Source of the DNA: Streptomyces sp. RPT161
GTDB taxonomy: Bacteria > Actinomycetota > Actinomycetes > Streptomycetales > Streptomycetaceae
Assembly (NCBI RefSeq): GCF_027533845.1
Contig: NZ_JAPZVN010000004.1
Location: 419,329-483,328, forward strand
DNA: 64,000 bases
Direction: 5' to 3'
A model generated the notes under the pieces. It was not told the origin of the DNA and did not search any database. It saw only the letters and a list, made by a program, of their open reading frames with translations. Below, piece by piece: positions 8,153 through 16,226 of this stretch. Each line of letters opens with the position of its first letter. The stretch's first letter is position 1. The translations under genes were made by a program, and so were the position numbers.

Positions 8153-9814
8153 TCAGTTGGAGAAGTCCTGGGTGAGCCAGACGGTGCCGTTGGGGTCGCG
8201 GTAGACGGCGATGCCGACGTGGGTGAACGTGCTGCTGAGGATGTTCTGGCGGTGGCCGTCGTTGGGTGGTTGCTCGTCCAGCATGGACTGCGTGAGGCTG
8301 ACGGCGGCCGTGGCGATCTGCTGGGCGTCCGTTCCCGCGGAGGCCTGCCCGATGTTCTCTCCCGCCGCGCCCCACTGGACGCCCGCGGCCGTCTCCCTGT
8401 CTCCCAGTTGGGCTTCGCCCGGGCACTGGTGGGACAGGCCGCATCCGTTGTCCATGGCGGCGTTGTGCCCGGTCGCGCTGTGGGTGAGGCCGGTGGTGAT
8501 GGTGTACGCCGGCAGCCCGTGGGCGGCCCGTGCCTGGTTGATCAGGGCGAGGACCTGCGCGACGGCCCCGGATTCGGCGGGCGGTCGCGGGGCTGACGTG
8601 TTCGAGGGGGTGGGAGTCGGTGTGGTGGGGGAGGGCTCGGCTGTGCGCGGCGCGGGGATCGGGGTCCGGCGCGGGGAGGCCGTGGGCGGGTGGCTGGCCG
8701 GGTGCGAAGGGGTGTGTGGTGGCGGGCTGGCTATCGGCACCGTCTTCACCAGCACCGGCTGGGCGACGGTGCTGGAGGAGTCGGCCTGGCGGGTGTCGGC
8801 CGGTGAGCCGAGGGCCACGGATATCACCGTGGCCGCCGCGGCCGTCGCCACGGCTCCGCCGGCGAGCAAGTGCGCGCCTCGGGGCCGGATCCGTGGACGC
8901 CGGTGGCCGCCGAAGTGCCTGCCGCCCCGGCCGTTCGGACGGTGGGCCGCATGCCGCGCCGCCGTGGGGAGCTTGGTGGTCGAACCGCTCAACTGGACCG
9001 CCGGGCCGAAGGACGGCGCGCCGTGGCCCGCCTGGGCCGCGGACCAGGCCAAAGCGGCGGTCGGCGGTACCAGGGCGATGCCGACGAGAAGGCTTTGCGC
9101 CGGTATCAGGCCGCTGCGCCGACCTGAGCACGCCCTGCAGTCGCGGACGTGGCGGGATATGCGCTTGCGCCACAGAGCGGAGGGAACACCGTCCCACCGT
9201 GCCACGACGGGCTCCAGCCGCGGACAGCGCGATGTCGCCGACAGCGCGCGCACCACCAACCGGGCGGTCTCCAACTGCGCCTTCATCCGCTGCACCCGGA
9301 CCGCGACGAACCGCGACGGCGACTTCAGGGCGGCGGCCACTTCCGAGCGGGTCAGCTCACCCGCGGCCTCCAGCCACCACAACGACAGCAGTGCCCGATC
9401 GTCCGGGTCGAGCCACCGGGTCGCCTCGGCGACCTCCCGGCGCTGGCCGGAAAGCCCCAGGCGGATGATGGTCAGGTCCACGAAGTCCGCGCCGGGATCG
9501 GCCAGTTCGACCACCTCGTCGACCCTGGTATCGCCGGCCGACACCTGTTTGCTGTGCCAGTGCCGACGTATCTCGTTCATCGTCACGGCCACCAGCCAGG
9601 CCCGGAAGCGGTGGGGTTTGCGCAGGCCGGCCAGTCCGTCCAGTGCGCGCAGCATGGTCTCCTGCACCACGTCGTCGACATCCGCGTGGCCGCGCAGCGC
9701 ACGGCCGACGATGTTGTAGACCAGCGGCAGGTATTCGGCGACCAACTCGTCCTGCGCCCGCTGGTCCCCTGCCTGCGCGGTCGCGATGACCGTGGCCTCA
9801 CGCTCTGGTGTCAT
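8153..9814 (-). CDS. Sigma-70/ECF sigma factor fused to zinc finger, TM segment and CAP domain
   Basis: The 553-aa protein starts at 9814 behind GAGGA. Residues about 15-85 form sigma region 2 (ADVDDVVQETMLRALDGL) and about 135-190 form region 4. Residues 222-229 carry H-x3-C-x2-C, the zinc-binding ZAS pattern of anti-sigma factors. A weakly hydrophobic stretch spans 236-258 and a clear TM helix spans 315-336. A Pro/Thr/Ser-rich linker (360-412) then leads to a C-terminal CAP/SCP domain (about 415-553) with GHNAAMDNGCGLSHQCPG and GENIGQ. It therefore looks like sigma factor, anti-sigma and extracellular sensor on one chain, held at the membrane with CAP outside. How sigma would be released (proteolysis or dissociation) is not visible. 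Confidence 0.85.
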   Translation of the reverse strand: MTPEREATVIATAQAGDQRAQDELVAEYLPLVYNIVGRALRGHADVDDVVQETMLRALDGLAGLRKPHRFRAWLVAVTMNEIRRHWHSKQVSAGDTRVDEVVELADPGADFVDLTIIRLGLSGQRREVAEATRWLDPDDRALLSLWWLEAAGELTRSEVAAALKSPSRFVAVRVQRMKAQLETARLVVRALSATSRCPRLEPVVARWDGVPSALWRKRISRHVRDCRACSGRRSGLIPAQSLLVGIALVPPTAALAWSAAQAGHGAPSFGPAVQLSGSTTKLPTAARHAAHRPNGRGGRHFGGHRRPRIRPRGAHLLAGGAVATAAAATVISVALGSPADTRQADSSSTVAQPVLVKTVPIASPPPHTPSHPASHPPTASPRRTPIPAPRTAEPSPTTPTPTPSNTSAPRPPAESGAVAQVLALINQARAAHGLPAYTITTGLTHSATGHNAAMDNGCGLSHQCPGEAQLGDRETAAGVQWGAAGENIGQASAGTDAQQIATAAVSLTQSMLDEQPPNDGHRQNILSSTFTHVGIAVYRDPNGTVWLTQDFSN

Positions 9815-10354
9815 GTCCGTCCTCGCTCCCTGCCGCAACGTTTCCGCATGCCTTCGATGCCTGGGAGACCCTGCCAGGGCGGCTCGGATAACAGAAACCC
9901 AGAAAATTCTTCGTCGGGCTTCTCCAGGACCCGTCGACCGGTCACCTGACAAGGCGGCCAGCAAGCCCTCGTGAGCTGCGGCGTTGCCGGAAGCGTGGTG
10001 CGCCCCGTGGGCCGTGTTCCGGCCAACCGCGGTGTGAGGAAGGCCACTTGGGGCTTGATCGCGGCGGCTTACCCGGCTAGCTTCCTCTGCCCATTGGACA
10101 TGCCTTCGAAAGCGTCCAGTTCACAGAGCTTCGGCAGCCCTGAACTCCTCTGAGTTCGCTGCCGACTTCCCCCCACCCTCCGGGACCGCGTGCGAAGCGT
10201 TCGCCGTTGTCGAGCGGGTGGATCGTGCCCCCGAGGGCGCAGCTGTCTTCACCGGCCGACCGGCTCTGGGACAACCGTCCCGGTCGGCTCGCAAGGGCGC
10301 TGTGGAGGCGCCCCCAACCAGAACTGTCAGGCTCATGCCATCAGGAGAACGCCA
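9815..10354. other. Divergent intergenic region (540 bp)
   Basis: No convincing coding sequence was found between the sigma-CAP gene and the papain-like peptidase gene. It must hold both promoters. A 9-bp inverted repeat (gccgaccgg/ccggtcggc, 10255-10288) lies about 70 bp before the peptidase start and could fold in its leader RNA. Confidence 0.45.
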
Positions 10355-11338
10355 ATGTCTCGTGCTGCCCACAAGTGGAAGACCCTCAGTGGTAAGTCAC
10401 GCGCTGCCGTCGCGCTTGCCTCGGCCGGAGCGATCGCGGCCGTGACCGTCGGGGTCTCCTCGGCGAGCACCGTCGCGCCCGGTCACGACCACGCTCCCGT
10501 CCGGGCACCGCAGTCCGCGAGCGGAAAGAGGCACCCGTACGGTCTCGGTGCCGTGCCGTCCAAGTCGTCGTGGCGCCAGTCCATGCTGCGCCAGTCCGTC
10601 GAGCCGCGGCTGGAGGCCACCGCTCCGAGTCCGATGGGAGAGGCCGCCAAGCCGAGGAAGAAGAAGCGCCAAGCCCTTCCCGCCAGCGTCGATCTGGCCA
10701 AGTACGCCGCAGCACCAGGCGATCAGGGCCAGGTGGGCTCCTGCGTCGCGTGGTCCATCGACTACTCCGCCTACAGCATCCTGGAGCGCGAGCAGGGGAT
10801 CTCCGGCGGACCCCAGGCCCCCATGTACACCTACTCCCAGATCGTCCAGGGGCAGAACGTGGGCACCTCGCCGGAGCAGCACTTCCAGATCGCCACCACG
10901 CAAGGTGTCGACGTCAAGTCCGACTACCAGCAGGGCGACTTCGACTACACCACCCAACCGACCACGAGCGAGATCGCCAACGCGGCGAAGTGGAAGCTTT
11001 CCGGATTCACTCCGCTGCACACGGGCAAGCAGATCAGGAACGATGTGGAATCGGCCCTCAGCCAGGGCGAGCCGGTGACCATCGCGATTCCGGTGTACGA
11101 CAGCTTCTTCTACCTCACCCCGCGGCAGGCCGCCTCCTACACGTACTACCCCGCCTCCGGCGAACAGTACGCGGGCGGCCACGAGATCACCATCGTCGGC
11201 TACAACAGCAAGGGCGTGCGGGTCGAGAACTCCTGGGGGAAGGGCTGGGGCGACCGCGGATACGTCAACCTCTCCTGGAACTACCTGGCCAACCAGGTAT
11301 GGGAAGCCAACGCCGTCGGCAAGCTCGTCAAGCGGTGA
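10355..11338 (+). CDS. Secreted papain-like (C1) cysteine peptidase
   Basis: The product is 327 aa from the ATG at 10355, chosen for AGGAG 9 bp upstream. A signal peptide spans about residues 1-38 (KSRAAVALASAGAIAAVTVGVSSAS), followed by a basic propeptide-like stretch including KPRKKKR. The peptidase C1 active site is recognisable: oxyanion Gln124 and nucleophile Cys130 in GDQGQVGSCVAW, His276 in GGHEITIVGY, and Asn292 in ENSWGKGWGDRGY. It should act outside the cell as an endopeptidase, possibly activated by removal of the propeptide. The gene stands alone, divergent from the sigma-CAP gene. Confidence 0.9.
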   Translation: MSRAAHKWKTLSGKSRAAVALASAGAIAAVTVGVSSASTVAPGHDHAPVRAPQSASGKRHPYGLGAVPSKSSWRQSMLRQSVEPRLEATAPSPMGEAAKPRKKKRQALPASVDLAKYAAAPGDQGQVGSCVAWSIDYSAYSILEREQGISGGPQAPMYTYSQIVQGQNVGTSPEQHFQIATTQGVDVKSDYQQGDFDYTTQPTTSEIANAAKWKLSGFTPLHTGKQIRNDVESALSQGEPVTIAIPVYDSFFYLTPRQAASYTYYPASGEQYAGGHEITIVGYNSKGVRVENSWGKGWGDRGYVNLSWNYLANQVWEANAVGKLVKR

Positions 11339-11923
11339 GGGCCCGGTAGGACTGACCCGGCTGAACGGGGCCGCCCTCGTCGGGCCTGCCGCATCGCCGC
11401 GGGCTGCCCCGACCGGCCGCGGCCCAACCGCGCCAGCCACGGCGAGACCAACGTCTCCGGCCGGGGACTGGCGTTGCGTGCCGGTGCACGGCACGGCGAC
11501 GGTCCGAAGCGCCGGTGGCCGGCGGGCATCCAGCGACAGTCGATCCCACGCCGTCTGACCTGGGATTCCCCTCTGGGCTGGGGAGGGGACAGCCGTGCCT
11601 CCTTCGCATCTTCCGCCGCGGACGGACATGCGTTAACCTCCAGCCCATCGCACGGGGGGTGGGGTGGTCGGGGGCTTCACACTTGACTGACCGGACGGCG
11701 GCAACCGTCGTCCCAGCCGTGTCCACGCATGTCTCCATCGCTCCGCACGGGAGGAACCGGGTGCCTCAACGCGCCCTCGGCCGCGGCTGTTTCGCCTTAG
11801 CCGCAACGCCTCGTCCTCGTCCGCGAGCCGGAGCGGAACGCCACCGCCTTCGCACCGCGCTCATCACCGAGCGCTGACCGGCAGCACCTTCCCCGTTCAT
11901 CCCGCACCCACCGCTGCCCTGTC
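11339..11923. other. Non-coding gap (585 bp)
   Basis: Open frames here have poor codon bias and no ribosome sites, and I see no RNA gene. It should hold the 3' end of the papain-like gene's transcript and the promoter of the sedolisin-like gene. Confidence 0.4.
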
Positions 11924-13981
11924 ATGGGCAGGGCGAGCATGGGCCGCGTCACCAGCACACAGAAGGGCGGTTCCTTGCGCGCAAGGACTGAACACCGCAA
12001 GGCAGGGCCGTACAACAGACACAGACGACGGGCGGGCACCGCCGCGACCGCGGTGCTGTCCACCGCGGCGCTGGTGTCCGGCGGACTGCTCACGGCGGCC
12101 CCGTCCGTGGCGTCCGTTCTCCCGGCCGCCGCCTCCACGACACACGTCAAGCACCTGTGTGACCAAGCCAGCGAGCCCGGCCAGATGGCCTGCTTCGCCG
12201 AAGCCCGTACCGACATCGTCCAGCACTTGAGCGTCAGCCCGAACGCCACACCGTCCGGCTATGGCCCCTCGGACCTGCAGAGCGCCTACAACCTGCCGTC
12301 CACCACCGCCGGTTCCGGCCAGACCGTGGCCATCGTCGACGCCCAGGACGACCCCAGCGCCGAGTCGGACCTCACCACCTACCGCTCGCAGTACGGCCTG
12401 CCCGCCTGCACCACGGCGAACGGCTGCTTCCGCAAGGTCGACCAGACCGGAGGCACCAACTACCCGTCCGCTGACGCCGGTTGGGCGGGCGAGATCTCCC
12501 TCGACCTCGACATGGTCAGCGCCGTCTGCCCGCAGTGCCGCATTCTGCTGGTCGAGGCTGCTTCGCCGAGCCTGTCCAACCTCGGTACGGCCGAGAACGA
12601 GGCCGTCTCGCTCGGCGCGAAGTACGTCTCCAACTCCTTCGGTGGCACGGAGAACCCGGCGGAAGCCACCGTGGACAACCAGTACTTCAACCACCCCGGC
12701 GTCGCCATCACCGTCAGCGCGGGTGACGGCGGCTACGGTGCCGCGTACCCGGCCGCCTCCCAGTACGTCACCTCCGTCGGAGGTACCTCGCTCAGCCGCG
12801 CGGGCAACACCCGTGGCTGGACGGAGTCGGTGTGGAGCACCAGCAGCACCCACGGCACCGGGTCCGGCTGCTCCGCGGACGAACCCAAGCCCTCCTGGCA
12901 GACCACCGACACCGGCTGTTCGCACCGCACCATCGCCGACGTCTCGGCCGTCGCCGACCCGGCCACCGGCGTCGCGGTCTACGACAGCTACGCGGCCTCC
13001 GGCTGGAACGTCTTCGGCGGCACCAGCGCCTCGTCCCCGATCGTCGCGGCCACCTACGCCCTGGCGGGCACCCCGGCCGCGGGCACCTACCCGGCCTCGT
13101 ACCCGTACAGCCGGACATCGGCGCTGAACGACGTCACGACCGGCGCCAACGGCACCTGCTCACCGGGCTATCTGTGCACCGCGGGTACCGGCTACGACGG
13201 CCCGACCGGACTGGGCACCCCTGACGGCACCGCCGCCTTCACCAGCGGGCCGACCACCGGCACCACGCTGCGGCCGGGCCAGCGGCTCATACCCGGGCAC
13301 AGCCTGACCAGCGCCAGCACGACGGTGGTGATGCAGTCCGACGGCAACCTGGTGGCCTACCTCAAGACCGGCGGCAGCGGCACCGGTCCGGCGGTGTGGG
13401 CCAGCGGCACCTCCGGGCACTCCGGCGCCTACGCGTACATGCAGAGCGACGGGAACCTGGTGGTCTACGCGAGCGGTGGCGGTCCGGGCAGCGGCGGTGC
13501 GCTGTGGGCGAGTGGCACCTCAGGCAACTCCGGTGCCTACACCGTCCTGCAGGACGACGGGAACCTGGTGGTCTACAAGAGCACCGGCGGCACCGGCAAG
13601 GGCGGTGGGCTGTGGGCCGACGGCACCTACGCGCGGTCCCGGACCATCGGCTCAGGCCAGAAGCTGCCGGGCGGTTGGTGGACCCAGGCCCAGTACACCC
13701 GGCTGGTGATGCAGTTGGACGGCAACCTCGTGATGTACCGCCAGAGCGACGGCAAGGCCATCTGGTCCAGCCGCACTTCGGGCCACTCCCGCGCCTACGC
13801 GTACATGCAGAGCGACGGGAACCTGGTGGTCTATCCGACCTCCGGCAGCGCGCTGTGGGCCACCGGTACCTCCGGGCACTCGGGCGCCCACGCGTCCATG
13901 CAGGACGACGGCAACCTGGTCGTCCTCACGAGCACCGGCACCGCGCTGTGGTCCAGCAACACGGGGCAGTACGTGCCCTGA
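11924..13981 (+). CDS. Secreted sedolisin-like (S53) serine peptidase with B-lectin modules
   Basis: With the first ATG the product is 685 aa. A long basic N-region precedes a hydrophobic signal (residues about 37-63), so the true start may be later, for instance a TTG near 11975. The catalytic domain has Glu190 and Asp194 (GEISLDLD), the oxyanion Asp268 (SAGDGG) and Ser368 (GGTSASSP), the S53 pattern. Unlike classical sedolisins there is almost no large N-terminal prodomain. Residues about 446-684 are bulb-type lectin repeats with recurrent SDGNLVVY and DDGNLVVY motifs (QxDxNxVxY-like), suggesting carbohydrate or cell-wall binding. Disulfides are likely (Cys pairs at 79/90 and 161/168). Confidence 0.86.
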   Translation: MGRASMGRVTSTQKGGSLRARTEHRKAGPYNRHRRRAGTAATAVLSTAALVSGGLLTAAPSVASVLPAAASTTHVKHLCDQASEPGQMACFAEARTDIVQHLSVSPNATPSGYGPSDLQSAYNLPSTTAGSGQTVAIVDAQDDPSAESDLTTYRSQYGLPACTTANGCFRKVDQTGGTNYPSADAGWAGEISLDLDMVSAVCPQCRILLVEAASPSLSNLGTAENEAVSLGAKYVSNSFGGTENPAEATVDNQYFNHPGVAITVSAGDGGYGAAYPAASQYVTSVGGTSLSRAGNTRGWTESVWSTSSTHGTGSGCSADEPKPSWQTTDTGCSHRTIADVSAVADPATGVAVYDSYAASGWNVFGGTSASSPIVAATYALAGTPAAGTYPASYPYSRTSALNDVTTGANGTCSPGYLCTAGTGYDGPTGLGTPDGTAAFTSGPTTGTTLRPGQRLIPGHSLTSASTTVVMQSDGNLVAYLKTGGSGTGPAVWASGTSGHSGAYAYMQSDGNLVVYASGGGPGSGGALWASGTSGNSGAYTVLQDDGNLVVYKSTGGTGKGGGLWADGTYARSRTIGSGQKLPGGWWTQAQYTRLVMQLDGNLVMYRQSDGKAIWSSRTSGHSRAYAYMQSDGNLVVYPTSGSALWATGTSGHSGAHASMQDDGNLVVLTSTGTALWSSNTGQYVP

Positions 13982-13999
13982 CCCCGCCGAACCACCGAT

Positions 14000-14034
14000 C
14001 CGCCCCGCCCGGACCCGTGCGCCGAGCGGGGCGG
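14000..14034. terminator. Hairpin downstream of sedolisin-like gene
   Basis: A 9-bp perfect stem (ccgccccgc/gcggggcgg) with a 17-nt loop begins 19 bp after the stop codon. Confidence 0.5.
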
Positions 14035-14094
14035 GTCGGCAGGCTTCCGGGGCCCGGCCGGCGCGAAGGCCGCGACAGGCCCGTACGACAATCG

Positions 14095-14122
14095 ACCCCA
14101 GGCCCACCTGGCCTGGGGTTTC
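14095..14122 (+). terminator. Rho-independent terminator
   Basis: A 10-bp perfect stem (accccaggcc/ggcctggggt) with a 5-nt loop is followed by a short T run. It is the better terminator candidate for the sedolisin-like gene. Confidence 0.65.
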
Positions 14123-14308
14123 GCGCCTCGCCGAGCTGAACCGCCGCTGGGTGGCCACGCCACGGGTCCGACGGACGCTGACCACCACGACCGTCGTGCC
14201 CGGCATCGGCCCGCTGGCCGTCGCTACCGCCTGATCCGGCGAGGCTCCGGCTTGGGCGTTTGGCACGACGGCTCAGCTGGTGACTCCCGGCGCGGGTCGC
14301 GGCCTGCG

Positions 14309-14611
14309 TCAGCGTGCGCCGGTGGTGCTTCCCCCGCCGCTGGTACCACCTCCGCCGGTGGTCCCGTTCGTGCCGGTGGTGCCTCCCGTGCTGCTCGTGC
14401 TGGGGGTGCCGGTGGTGCCGGCCGCGCCGCTCGAACCATTGCACTGCATCGCCACCGAGCCGCCCTGCCCGAGGATCCCGGCCGCAAGGCTGATGGGCGC
14501 AACCGGACAGTTGGTGTCGCCGTCCGTCGCGGGAGCGGCTACCGCTGGAAGGGCGGGGAGCAGAAGGGCTGTTGCGGCAGTGACGAGGACGCACGCGGTG
14601 CGCTTGATCAT
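14309..14611 (-). CDS. Small secreted Gly/Ser/Thr-rich protein
   Basis: The 100-aa product has a clear signal peptide (MIKRTACVLVTAATALLLPALPAVAAPA). Two Cys residues lie in the mature part (NCPVAPISLAAGILGQGGSVAMQC), and the last 40 residues are almost only Gly, Ser and Thr (SSTGGTTGTNGTTGGGGTSGGG). The mature N-part vaguely resembles small hydrophobic cell-surface proteins of Streptomyces, but it lacks the chaplin signature, so no function is assigned. The Gly/Thr/Ser tail could be a flexible or glycosylated wall-spanning linker. The start follows AGGAG. Confidence 0.7.
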   Translation of the reverse strand: MIKRTACVLVTAATALLLPALPAVAAPATDGDTNCPVAPISLAAGILGQGGSVAMQCNGSSGAAGTTGTPSTSSTGGTTGTNGTTGGGGTSGGGSTTGAR

Positions 14612-14738
14612 GGAATCTCCTTTTTGGTGCGGACCGTCGGGTAGTCGCTATCCATAGCGCTCCTCAGGACCTTGACCTGCGCATTAGCCCATTCAGGGGC
14701 GGCGTTGCGGCGCACCGGCCGATGCCGGGAGCCAACGG

Positions 14739-15293
14739 TCAGGGGCCCTCGCACCCAGGGCTGTACTGCTCCCGCATGAGATCGGTCAGTCGTTCCCGCT
14801 CGGTCTCCCGCACGGCATCCGGCGTCGGGCACAGGGCCCGGTGCGCGGGAGTGATCAGTTCCGCTGGCATGGGTTCGATCGCGCTGACCTTGACCGCGAT
14901 GACATCGACAACCGTCCCTGAGTACCTGGTGCGAAGCGGTTGCAGTCGCCAGCGGTAACGGCGTGGGACGTCCTTGGCCGGCCTGTCCACCGGGCTCAGG
15001 CACACCCAACGGTCGTAGTTCGTGGGCATGATCCGCACGAGGCCCCCGCACTCAGGGCAGGTGGGCGGTTCGGTCCACCTCACGTCATCCGAGTCCGGCT
15101 TCGGCCACGGCGGCGCCGTCGCTCCCTCCAACTCGGCGATCTCGTTCGCGTACTGCTCCCAGCACTCGTCACAGAGCACCGCCAGCTGGATTCGGCCGCG
15201 TTCGCGTGCGGGTCGCCAGACGTCCTGGCAGCGCTGACAGGCGACGTGGCGGTTCCCTATGGCCCCCATATGTCCGATAGTGAGCGAGTACAT
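14739..15293 (-). CDS. DUF6083-like zinc-ribbon protein
   Basis: Starting at the ATG at 15293 the product is 184 aa. It contains two CxxC pairs near the N-terminus (ACQRCQDVWRP and LCDECWEQY) and another in the middle (TCPECGG), followed by RWVCLSPVDRPAKDVPRRYRWRL and a late ALCP segment. This arrangement resembles DUF6083-type Streptomyces proteins, which carry repeated zinc-ribbon-like units of unknown role. The frame is open further upstream with lower codon quality, so I prefer the internal start. No operon partner is seen. Confidence 0.6.
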   Translation of the reverse strand: MYSLTIGHMGAIGNRHVACQRCQDVWRPARERGRIQLAVLCDECWEQYANEIAELEGATAPPWPKPDSDDVRWTEPPTCPECGGLVRIMPTNYDRWVCLSPVDRPAKDVPRRYRWRLQPLRTRYSGTVVDVIAVKVSAIEPMPAELITPAHRALCPTPDAVRETERERLTDLMREQYSPGCEGP

Positions 15294-15544
15294 GTGCCGC
15301 TCAATAGGGCGAGATTTCGCCTTTATTGCCTGGTGAACAGTTTCACCTTGAGAGTCTTCGTCTTCCTCTCCCGCAGCAACTCGCTTGTTTCGCCGCACCC
15401 TTGACGGCCCCATCCGCGCCACTGGCCGATGGCCGGGCAGGGGCGGTGTCCCTGTGCGCGGTGTCGTCCGTCCCGGCTGCGGACCAGCTCGGCGTTCGTT
15501 CCGGTCCACCGGCGGAAGTCAGCGGCCCCAGGTCCCGGACCCCG

Positions 15545-16015
15545 CTACCGGCCCTCGTGCTCGCGTGCGGTGTCCTCCGAGCGCGGCCAGTGCCGCCCCT
15601 CCAGCGCTTCGGCGCTGCGGTTGAGCCGGACCAGTACGTCCTCCAGCTCCCGCACCTCGTCCGCCGACCAGTCCGCGACCACCCGGGCCAGGCACGAGCG
15701 GTTGACCTCGCGGTCGGCGGCGAGCCTGCGGCCGCCCTCGTCGGTGATCCGCAGCTTGCGGGCCATGCCGCCCTCCGGGTCCGCGACGCGCTCGGCCAGA
15801 CCGCAGCGCAGCAGCGCCGCCGTCTGCCGGTTCACCGTCGAGGTGTCGAGCCCGAAGGCCTCCGCCAACTGCCCGATGGACATGGGGCCTTGGGTGTCGA
15901 TCCGGCTGAGGAGCAGGTAGGCCGAACGTTCCAGGCGCTGAGCGTCCCGCTCGCGACGAGCCATCACCTGGTGCCGCGAGAGCAGCATCAGCTCCCGCTC
16001 CAGTCTCTCCAGCAC
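15545..16015 (-). CDS. MarR family transcriptional regulator
   Basis: From the GTG at 16015, which has GGGAG at suitable spacing, the product is 156 aa. A longer start at 16105 would run through the operator region. The winged HTH is seen at about residues 40-110 (SIGQLAEAFGLDTSTVNRQTAALLRCGLAERV, then the wing DPEGGMARKLRITDEG). MarR proteins bind DNA as dimers and usually release it when phenolic or drug-like ligands bind. It is divergent from an MFS exporter, and the 211-bp gap has several palindromes fit for it, so it probably represses the exporter and itself. Confidence 0.9.
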   Translation of the reverse strand: MLERLERELMLLSRHQVMARRERDAQRLERSAYLLLSRIDTQGPMSIGQLAEAFGLDTSTVNRQTAALLRCGLAERVADPEGGMARKLRITDEGGRRLAADREVNRSCLARVVADWSADEVRELEDVLVRLNRSAEALEGRHWPRSEDTAREHEGR

Positions 16016-16090
16016 CGCGCCTCCCGCTCCTTCCCGGCTGCGTTGTCCGGACCCGACCGCGGCGGTGGGGTCTCCCGCTCCCGCCCAGTG

Positions 16091-16107
16091 ATGTGTACGA
16101 TACACAT
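16091..16107. promoter_or_regulatory. MarR operator candidate 1
   Basis: A perfect inverted repeat with 7-bp arms and a 3-nt spacer, atgtgta-cga-tacacat, lies between the divergent MarR and MFS genes. Size and symmetry fit a MarR dimer site. Confidence 0.7.
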
Positions 16108-16118
16108 CATCGTGCGAT

Positions 16119-16149
16119 GTGCATGATGCACAACTTGTGCATCGTGCAC
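16119..16149. promoter_or_regulatory. MarR operator candidate 2 (overlapping palindromes)
   Basis: The perfect inverted repeat tgcacaa-c-ttgtgca (16127-16141) is flanked by two related units, gtgcatgatgcac (16119-16131) and gtgcatcgtgcac (16137-16149). Overlapping TGCAC/GTGCA half-sites suggest cooperative binding of more than one dimer. Confidence 0.65.
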
Positions 16150-16226
16150 TTCTCTCTGTCGGCCCCAGGCCGTTCTCTCGGCCCCGGCCTGAAGCGAGCC
16201 CGAGCCTGAACCTCTAGGCGGTAAGC

